From Mytilisepta virgata (lineage: Eukaryota; Mollusca; Bivalvia; Mytilida; Mytilidae), in NCBI GenBank assembly GCA_028015205.1, contig CM051521.1, positions 89,132,513-89,196,512 on the forward strand: a stretch of 64,000 nucleotides of DNA, written 5' to 3'. Numbering within the stretch: position 1 is the first letter of the stretch; each line of letters begins with the position of its first letter. This document shows, piece by piece, positions 45,101 through 56,600 of the stretch. Below the pieces are notes generated by a model that worked only from the letters and a program-made list of their open reading frames with translations, did no database searches and was not told the origin of the DNA. Position numbers and translations under genes: made by a program.

Positions 45101-48100
45101 CACAATTGAACGTAAAGTGATACTCTGTTAATGAATATTTCATTATAGTAGATGTTAAAAAACTATTGAACACTTAACATTTTGGCGTCAGAAAAACTAC
45201 CTTGTGATCAGTTTAACTATAAACTCTCAGCTGTCAAAATGTAAAAATTATCAACATTTTTCCCATGATAATTTTCAGATAATTATGGTCTGACGTTTTT
45301 GTTTTAATATCAAAAGTATTGTCCAAACTGCAAGAAATCTCTCAGTTTTACTAATGTAATGAAATGGGTCTTTATTTAAACCATTGATTTATGCCTGGTT
45401 TCCAGTGCATGTGATGTTTATGGCTGCAAGTTGCACTATGAAAATATATCCAGCCCAGATAGTAAACATCATTTTCCCACACACACTTTTTTTAACACTG
45501 TTGTGTATATGAAAGATTATAATTTAGTTGGTGAATTTTTGTTTTTAGATTATCAGATGCATTTGAATAAAAGTGTTATGAAAACAAAAACCACAATTAT
45601 GAGAATAGATAATGCAGAAATAAACAGATTTTTAGGGTTATAAAAATTTCAAGTAAACTTAATTAAAAGTTTTTCTTACAAAAATTCTTACTTATAATCA
45701 GAGAAATAAATGTTGACTTACCTTGTGTATAGAAATCTATAAATCGACAACTAATGAATGAACATTTAACATTGAATCTCTTAATAGCTTTTCCCTGGTG
45801 AGTTAGATTTACTACATAAACAAAGCTTGTTTGTCAAATATCAAAAGCTTTATCTACTAATAGTGTATTTAGTGTCGACCATAGCGTCTACTGTTTACAA
45901 CTACTGTGAATTATCTATTATATCTTACCATAAGGCTGTTTATCTAGCCAGTATGCCACCAATGTGGCTCCCTCGTGGCTGTGGTACTGACAAATACCAA
46001 ATTATCTTCACTTTCAGTTTTTTTTAACCTCAAGTAGGTGGGTTACATAAATATGCCCCAGTTTATTTAACGGAGCAGTAGGATTCTATCAAGTTATACA
46101 AAACAGTTATGTTTGTAGATACACATCCGGTACAATATAAAGTATGATATGGTATGATATAATATAATAAGCATGAAAAAGTTGTATCTGTCAATGAAAT
46201 GAACATGAAATAATATGACAGGTGGGTGGAGTTATCTCCTCTTTTCCTTGATCTCAATTAACCAATGGGTGTGGAGATTATCTGGATGATTTCCTCAATA
46301 TTTATAAAACAATTCAAACTATTTTATAAGAAGATTTAATTTGACAATGATTGATTTTATTTGAGATGTTTGACTTGTATTTTATATTTATAGATGGATA
46401 TTTTTGTCTACTTAAAATTGCTAAGTAACGTGTGAAATATGAAAGATTTGCATTTAAATGTTTTTTTGAATTTCAAACGAAAAAATTACTCAGTTGCATA
46501 ACTTGATCTAATACATTTGTTATAATGGTACCCTTATAAATTAGATCCTTTAGTGAAATGAAAATATTGTATTAGATATTTGGGCAGAATTTGAGGAGCA
46601 TGAAGGACATCTCCAAAATGTGCAGTTTTTGGGCACTTACTATGTTAAGGTATCCGGACCATAATAGATGATGATCGAAAATTGTATTTCTTTTGACCGT
46701 GAATGGCTGAACCAAACAATTTAAAGCTGGAATTTTGTATATATATTTTTCTGAACTTGAAACCCACTTTGTTGCTTATATCATGTATATGCAGAGTCTG
46801 TAAAAATAAGTTAGTTATATTGGCATTTCCAAAGTTTGCTGATAATTACCGAGGTCATTTCAATTGCGTTGTATGGAACATCCGGGAACTTTTGAATAAT
46901 CACGTGGTCATTTATGGTCCGGATACCTTAATTTGCACTTTGTTAAAGAATCTGTGGCATATTACACCACCCATGCATCTCTTGCCTTACAGCCTTTTTG
47001 ATAATCCTGCATCCATAACTTTAAAAGTGAGTAATAAATTTTTGGTTCAATTTCAAAATGTCATGATAGGTATGTAAAAAATGAACTTTTCTATAATACA
47101 CTTTAATTTAGTTTTGCATATTTTGATTTTGAACAATAAAGTTTGTCTAGTTGGTAGGTATCGGTAATTGTATCTATTAGGTGGAAGATAAGTTTTTGGT
47201 CAGGAAATAGCTTGCTTGATTAATTCTGTCTGAACCTTTCAGAAAATTCTGCCAGAATAAATGGAATTCGGTATATTATATTCCCTAGATAAAGCCAGTT
47301 CAAAGACTAATTATGTTTTTAGCCATATTTATGAGCTGTAGGTCTTCAGGGGACTTTATTTCCTGTTTGGGAGCATGATTGTTAGCTGTATTCAATAATT
47401 GATGGATTTTATGCTGTTGAAATATGTTTTGGTAGCAGTAATCTTAAAGCATTCATCTTTATCCATGATTTTATAGACTATAGTTATATGGTGTACGAAC
47501 ATTATACACCTACATGGAAATGAGAATCTTTAAAAGAAATATATCAATTTTATCATGACATTTGCAAAGAATCAACAGCAATAATTTTGATTATGCCATA
47601 TAGCATAATAGATCATTGGTTACTGACAGTGTATGAAGTTGGTGAAAGGCATTCTGGAAAACTACAGAGAGGATAGAAATCGCCATATAAATTTTACCAG
47701 TTTCATGTTTTGAGTATATTTATTATAAATTAATCAGTAATTAATAATCAAAATAAAATGGAAATAACTGTACAATTTACCGATCTACCCAGTAAACATA
47801 CAAAAATAACTGCAGTAAACCTCTCATGTGAAACTAGTTTTGGATAATATATTATTTTCCAAAATAAATGTATTCTAGACCCTCTTTACTATGTTAACAG
47901 GGTACAACAACTGACAGATGTATGAATTTTCACCCATAAAACAAACCTCTTATTTAATGGCCCAATGAAAATGATAATTATTTCTCCATTCTAGTTACTG
48001 TTATATTTTCTCTGTATCCAAATCTTGTTCAGAAGATCAGCTTTTTTACTGTTTCACATCAGAGAGAATTCGTTTGATAAGATTAAATTATTTTCTTGTA

Positions 48101-50600
48101 AATGAGTGAGAGAAGTATGTTACTGATTTTGTATTCAGATAAAAAAGTCTTTTTCTGGTTCCTCTTTAAAAAGTATAGTTGGCATTATGTCAAAATGTTC
48201 CAGGTGCATATTTCTAAGATAATGACCAAGTAAAATATGACACTTTTTTATTTTTCAAACTTTTTTTATTATTATTTCTTTTTTTTTCTCTTTTTTTTGT
48301 TAATTTACTTCTATTTTTTTTTTTAATGACATTTTTAAATTTGAAAACATTTTTCTCATTGTTTTCCCCCTTGATTACCCATGTTTGATTAATCATTAGA
48401 AAATACACATAGATATATATCTATAGCTTTATCTGTATTGTTATGTTAAATGACAAAATACAGCATTTCCTTAGATGTTACCTGACATAAAACACAGGGG
48501 TACTAAGTGGGGCTTGGTAAAGGGCCATTAAAAGGGTTCAAGTTTTGCCGAAAATAAAATAAAATGCAGATAACTTTAGTATTGGCACAGACTGAAAAAC
48601 ATAAGGATACCAGCCCATGGAAATTTTTTTCAGCGTAAGGAAATGTATTTGTTAAAGTATAATATGTATCCCTATTTAACTTTTCCTTTTAAAATTCATT
48701 TATTTGACCTATTATAATGAGTGTAGCCAAGGCCTTTGTTTTAGATGTTTTTTGTCTAGGAGTTATGCCCCTTTGAACTTAGAATGTTAAGCTAGATTTT
48801 GTTTGGCCAGTGACAATATGGAGGCGTGGGGTATGTGAGCATCTTTCATTGAAAAATAATGCTGTTGGTAGTTTGTTCTCTCCAGAACCTCCTGCTTCCA
48901 CCACAGATAAAAACAGGTCAAAGAAGCATAAACCTAAATGAACAGAGTGATGTCAAACATTTCAATTAGGGTTGATCTGATTATTTACAGATTTTTTAAA
49001 AGTGTTTTAAAAAGTATGAAGAGTATTAAATCCAATAAAAAGTAAATTGATGGAATAAATAAAAAATATATGTATTGGATATACCCCTGAGGGCAGTAGC
49101 TCAACAAGAGTATATCCTTTTTATATCATGATATTCTGAAACGTGCAAATGATAGGTATTAATAATTTAGAAGGGGGGTTTTTCAGGAATTTCACCATAG
49201 GCAAAGATAAACTATTATAAATGCAAGATATCTGGTTATATTTTATGGCATCATGATATAAATTTCTATAATCAATTTGAGAGGAAATTAGTATTTCATT
49301 TACATCCAATATGACAACACCACTCTTTTTAAGGTGACATCTGGTTTGAGATAATGCATTTTATATTAAAATAAAATTAAAGTAAAAAATTGCACTGGTA
49401 GAAAAATTTTTTAATTTCTCATGTGCACACTCACAGTATACTTTCTTCCTGTCATTACATTGAAACTAGAGAAATATTATACTAAATAGTGGCAGAAATA
49501 TATACTAGGGTAGCAGAATTCATACAAAGAGCAGCGACCTAAACATTAACACTTTTGCATATGACAAAATCACCACTTTCAATTATGGCTACTCGTTTAA
49601 AATTTTTAATATGTTAACTAGTAAAAACTTAAAATTCAGAACAAAAACCATGCAAAAAAGGACAAAAATAAATATTGAAAATTTAACAGAACTTTGTAAA
49701 GGGTATTGTATTTATGGACAACAAAAATTGTACATTAATCAATTCATAGTGCATTTTCATATTAAAATGAAATTGAATTAAAAAACATCTCACCAGCTCA
49801 AACATGAAAATCTTTGTCATGTTCAAAGTATACTTGCTTCCAATCATATAATATAAAAATTTCAAAAACAAATTCATCAGTGCTAACTGAAAATATTGGC
49901 AAAAATGTCTCCTATTGTAGCAGAATTCTTGAAGACAGCAGATGACAACCTAAATACCGACCCTTTTCCATCTGACCAAATCACCACTTTTACTAATGAC
50001 AGCTGATTCAACATTCTACTATAAACTTAGAACAAAAAACAAAAAAAAAAGCTTTTATATAAGGGACAGAAAATAAATACGGAAGACATACAGTAAATTT
50101 ATAGAGGGAATTATATTTGTGGACATCGAATAGTGTGCACTTATTGTGGCCTTGGGCCAACATTTAGCATTAAGATTTAAAATTTAACACAGGAAGGGAG
50201 ATAATCCAAGAATAAAAAATGTTTTAAATGCGAAATCTTTTAAGCTTTTATTTATTTTTTTTTCAGCAATTTTATTAGGAAGTGTCTCAAGCCATTCTCA
50301 GTTCAAGTGGAACAGTCTGGAGTGTACAGCAAATTATGTGTAGAGACTACAAATTATCACAAAGATTTAGCAGTTCAAGTTCTGAGGTACAAATCATTCG
50401 TTTCCGTGGAGAATATTATTAGTCCCCTACCAGCGACTGATCTTATTTTTTGTATGTAAGCTTATATTCATGTGTAACAGATCAAGTTTCACACTGATTT
50501 GATAATTATACCCCCTGCAAACAAAGTTTGGGGGGGTATATAGGAATCACCTTGTCCGTCCGTCTGTCCGTCCGTCCGTCCGTCCGTCCGTCCGTCTGTC

Positions 50601-50635
<35 letters not shown>

Positions 50636-53600
50636 TCATATATCTTGTAAGCGCAACTCCTCCTAGACCGCTCCATGGATTTCAACGAAACTTTACAGAA
50701 AGGAAGTACATCATCCAAAGATGTGCATGAAGAAAAATCTTTGCTTTCCGATATCACACAAGGGAGATAATTGGACTTCTATTTTTTTTGGCTTATACAT
50801 TATATATGAACCTCGTAAGCGCAACTCCTCCTAGACCGCTCAATGGATTTCAACGAAACTTTACAGAAAGGACGTACATCATCCAGAGATGTGCATGAAG
50901 AAAAATCTTTGCTTTCCGATATCACACAAGGGAGATAATTGGACTTCTATTTTTTTTGGGCTTATACATTATATATGAACCTCGTAAGCGAACTCCTCCT
51001 AGACCGCTCAATGGATTTCAACGAAACTTAACAGAAAGGAAGTACATCATCCAAAGATGTGCATGAAGAAAAATCTTTGCTTTCCGATATCACACAAGGG
51101 AGATAATTGGACTTCAAAGCGGGGGGTATCCTTTGTGAGCTTTGCTCACAGTACATCTAGTTATTGCCCTTGGAAATAGGAATTATTGCCAAAATAATAG
51201 TTTTCCGGACTTTTTTCACAAAACCTTTTACTAAGTGGTCTTATTTTTGGTACGTGAGCTTATAATGATGAGTTACAGATCAAGTTTAAGTTTTACGCTG
51301 AACAGATTGTTACTGTGAGTGTTATTGCCCTTGGAAATAGGAATTATTATCAAATGATAGTTTTCCGGATTTTTTTCGCAAACCCTTTTACCCAGTGATC
51401 TTATTTTTGGTATGTGAGCTTATAATGATAAGTTACAGATCAAGTTTGAGTTTCCCACTGATTGGATAATTATTGTGAGAGTTATTGCCCTTGGAAATAG
51501 GAAATATTGCCAAAATAATAGTTTTCCGGACTTTTTTCATAAACCGTTTTACCATCTGAAATTATTTTTTTGGTATGTGAACTTATATTGATGAGTTACA
51601 GAACAAGTTGAGTTTGACACTGATCGGATTATCATTGTGAGAGTTATTGCCTTTGGAAAAAGGAATTATTGTCAAAATAATAGTTTTCCTGACTGTTTTA
51701 GTAAACCCTTGTACCAAGTGATCTTATTTTGGTATTTCAGCTTATAATGATGAGATACAGATCAAGTCTGAGTTTCACACTGAATGGATATTCTTTTGAG
51801 AGTTGTGCCTTTGAAATAGAAATTATTGCCAGTATATTAGTTTTCCGGACTTTTTAAGGAAACGCTTTTTACAAAATAATATTATTTCTGGTATGTGAGG
51901 TTTTGATGATGAGCTACAGAGCCAGCTGATCGGGTAATTATTGTGTACCCCTTGCAAACGTAGTTTCAGGATTTTTAGGAGTCACTCTGTCCATACGCCT
52001 TCATCTTATTCACATACTCAAGGAGATTTGTGTGTTTTCTCACAGCTCAAGCCGGTAGGGGACATTGTATTGTGCAGCAATACTTTCAGAATGCTTGTTA
52101 CATAATGTTGCATTAATGGAGAATTGCACATCCTTTCAGTTTTATAAAATTAAACAAAGTTTTGATCTATGATTTTTAATTGATTTTTTCTTGCAGTCGA
52201 GAAAAGAAGCTGAATACTGGAATGAATCAAATGATTCAACGCAGAATAAAACTTCAAGAAAGAGAATTAAAGGTAAGATGCACCAACTTCTGTTCATTAC
52301 ACACAAATGAAAATACCTAGTGTGTGTCCCACATACTTCAGAAACTTATTCTCTATGAAAAATTTCTACATTTCAAATAGTCAGGTATTGTCTAAAAATC
52401 TACATGGTCCACACTTTAAAAAAAATTGTACATGTCCAACAATGTCACTGTTTGTTTTTTGTTGATGTCATATTTGATGCAAAAATGAGAGAATCGCACA
52501 CAGAAAATGGAAAATCTGGTCTCATGGAAAATTTGGGCATGGTATTGTGACTGAAGAAAAGAACAGATTTTGTTGACATGATAAAGATATTTTTGTGTTG
52601 TCCCAAAAGAAAAGGAAAAAAAAAAGTCTATACAGTTTATAAGCGTCTCACCGAAGTAATTAGAATCTGTAAATTTATAAACTTTTGTCAATCCCAATTT
52701 GTAATGAGTGACTTTGATGAAATTTTTATATTTAGAGTGTATTATTAAAGAACATATGGTAGTGTATTAATGATATTTCACAATTATAGTTACTGCGGCA
52801 TCTCATATAGTACAACATTAATCTACATTTGAGTCACTATTACCTACATTTTGTGGTAGAGTGACTGATTAAATTTTAGAATTTTATTGCATTTCTTAAA
52901 AAAAACCTGTGATATAGCGATTATATTTTACAACTACAGTTCACCAACATATCAGTGCACATGACCTACATTTCATGCTTGAGTGACTTCATTAAATTTT
53001 AGCATTTGGGTCCATATGTCAGAAACATTTAGTAGTGTTGATTCATTATTTGTAATGGGGTAAAAGTTAATGTAAAGAAGATATTTGATTGCACTCTCCA
53101 TGGAATATTATGTTGCTATCCAATAATATACATTTACGGCCCTCTGAGGAGGGAGATATCCGAAATGGTCAACCCTGTTGAAGGGTTATTTATTTCCCCG
53201 AGGGCTTTAGCCAGGGATATCTCCCGACTCATAGGGCCGTAACTGTTTTATTATACCGAACAAATATTTTTGTGTAACATATAGATTGTAAGGGTTATTC
53301 ACCTGTGAGGAATAATAGGGTTATTCATCGGACAAATGAATTTTGTTGAGGTTATTCCCAGGCACCACCGATTATAATGAAATATCTGAATTATTCTATG
53401 TCATGTGATCATTTATTAGCCAATAGATTTATTTAATTATACTGTAAGGTATAATAATATTAGATACACTGGCATGGAGTCAGTTAAATACTATTTCATA
53501 AGGGTTGAAATCAAAGCTTGATGTTAATATCAAGATTATTTTCTTGAATGTTTTAGTCCTGTATATTAAATGTGAAACTAACCATAAATATATGTTATAA

Positions 53601-56600
53601 GAATTGGGGAATACTTTTACTAGCATAGCTCAAATTAACTAAGCTTGTTTGTGAAATAGGGATGGGGGCAGAAAGAAATCACAAACTCCCACCAACTGTA
53701 TTAGCTTAATTTACGTCTTCTGTGAATAGCTTTATCCAACATAAATTTGAGTTTCTGTATGGAACAATATAAGTCCACTGGAAGAAAAATTGTCAGCTAC
53801 ACTTCTTGTTGAAATAAATGACACTTTCTACATAAGTTAAGTTTCCAGATTTTTTCCTTCATTCAATCATTAACATCCTACATGTACCTACAGTTGACAA
53901 TTCTGCTTGCTGCAAAGATGCTTCAAGAGTTTTATGAAAAGAAAATATTTCCAAAGGATACAACATTTTGTGAAGATGATTTCTGGGAAGACAATCAGCT
54001 GAAGTTTAGAGATTGGAGAGGTACTATATTTAAAATAAAAAACTTTATTGATAAGAAAAAAGTTATTATTTTTTAGTATAATTCAATATCATTTTCCAAT
54101 AATTACCCATTGATACAGTTTTACCATTGTCAATTATTTCTAATGCATTTACTTATTGCAGATGGAATAAAATGACTTTTTGATAAAATAAATTTTGAAT
54201 AGTTCTGCTCCTTAAATGCTCATATACCATATATAAAATGATTAGATGCCTTATATTTGTACATCACTATGCTGAGTATCCATGGTTAAAATTAGCATAA
54301 GTAGATTCCAAGCAATCAGTGTTTAAGTGATTATATTTTTGTTTGAATACCATTTTTGCTAATTATTTCAGGATTGGCTTGTAAGAAGTTGTCAACTTTA
54401 TTTTCTGAAAAGTTCCTGGTACCTTTAGAAAGTTCAGATACACACTTTCAGTTAGAGGTAATAACAGAGGAAATGTAATGGGAAATAACTCAAAATTAAA
54501 TCAATGTCAGAAGTCATGTAACTGGAAATTTAGAAGGGAATAATTCAAAAGGATTAAATGAAAAGTACCAAAAAAAACAATAATTTATAAGTCATAATTT
54601 GTAAATTAGTTGAAAGTAAACTATTTCTCAAGTAACACAAACTCTCACATGGTCACTTGATAAACCATTTGAACGTTTAAAAGTAACATCTTTATAATAC
54701 ATTGTAAATTCAACATGCTATTTGAACAATAATCAGCAAATAATCCAGTTATTTATCAGTCAGAATAATAAATTGCATGACCATCAACAATCAAACAGAC
54801 CTTCTATAAATAACTTATCACATGTCAATGAAATGTTCTCATGTTTTAGTGAATATTATAAACAATTGTCCAAATGCCAAAAAATCAAAAATATTTCTGT
54901 TAGCTTTGATGTAATAAAATTTGTTAGTTTAAAAATACAACACAGATACAGATTGGTTGACAGTGTGTTTAGAAAATGCCAGATACTGGATTTTGGTAAT
55001 TTATGCATTTATATACTGTAAATATGGAAATTATTGCGATGTTTTTATTATTGCAAAAATTGCGATCGGTTTGGGATCGCAATATTAAAAACTTGCATTT
55101 TTAATGCAAATTTTCATGTCCGATTTATTCTAGATGTTTCACCCTTTGTTTAAATTTACACAGGTAAGTTTCTGGTCATAGATTGCCGACATCCAGAAAC
55201 AGGTTAATTGGTAGATACTTAGTTGTATAGTTATTGTTTCGACAGCTATTATATATAAATGACATTTTCAGTTCTAATATTTTTAAAAGCATTAATTAAA
55301 ACGATTTCATTCATAAAACTTCCATCTTCAATTTTTACCCGATCTCCGATTGAAATAAAGTTTTTAGTTTTCACGCGGTCAGCGATCGCAAAAATTAAAC
55401 CTCGCAATTTTGCCTGGAGTAGAAGAATCGCAATAATAAGTGGATGCGAAAATTTCTGAATTTACAGTACATAAACTAACCAAACATAGATATTTTCCTA
55501 ATTTCTGTTTTCTTACAACATTTGTACATTGAGATAAACAGTGACCTGAAATTACTCTGAAAGGCCAAAATCTTATACCCCATTCTTACATGTATAGGTG
55601 CTTGGAAGAATTATCGTACATTATAAAGAAATATATTTAAGATATTATCAGTTATGAAATTAAGAGAAATGCTATAAAGTTCAGAATTTCATGAATATGA
55701 CATTGTATATATTTTTCAGGTGAAACACTTACATCTAGGACGGTATGTTGAAATGTTGAAGACGGGGGAGTTCCATGATGATTTAGATATTGTAACAGAA
55801 GTTCATTCTTCATCAGGTAAATAAGGAAATGATAATATTGTCTTTTGTATTTAAAAAGTCTAAAGTCCCAGTTGCTAAAAAGTTATTTTTGCAAATATGC
55901 AATTAGATTTATATATATTTTACAACTCTAAATGTTTATTTCCTAAAACTTGTTTAAGATAATTTAATTTCAACCTTGATATATTAGCAAAGGTTACAAC
56001 TGGACAAAAATATATCTGAATTTTGAAAACTTATAAGACACGATCTTACAAATAAAGAATATTGCAAAAAATACATTTTTCTCCACAATATTGTGCCAAA
56101 ATAGGGCATGAATGACTCGACTACTTTGGTATCTGTTTTGACAATTTTTAAGGTGATATTGCTGTAAAAAGACCACATGCTGATTTGAATATTTTCAATC
56201 CTGCTCAAGTGATTCATTCAACAAAGGCTTACACTACCAGGAGGTAACTATATTCAGAACAAACTGGAAATTAGTAACACCTTCTTTTACTACAGGTGTT
56301 ACACCAAAAAGTTAGTCAGAAGTTTGACAAATCAAATTTGAAATTTTGAAAGGTTTACTATATACATGTACTACAAAGTGGTAAAAGACTTAATGTAATG
56401 TACTTGGGTATATAGAGATGTACAGACAGGTACAAAAGTATGATTTTCATGTTATCTATTCTTAATTGGTGGTACATTGAGATATTAACATTTTGTAATC
56501 ATTAACAAACAAAATGATTTCAAAATTAACCAAACAGCAAGTAAATATTGTTCATTACCAAAATTTCTTCTGACTGATAATACAAACAAATCTGGGAGAA

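Noticed and set aside
55743..55748. GTATGT as the real donor of exon 13
   Set aside because: It would fix the phase to exon 15 without exon 14, but discards 24 good codons and leaves exon 14, a well-formed phase-matched exon, unexplained.
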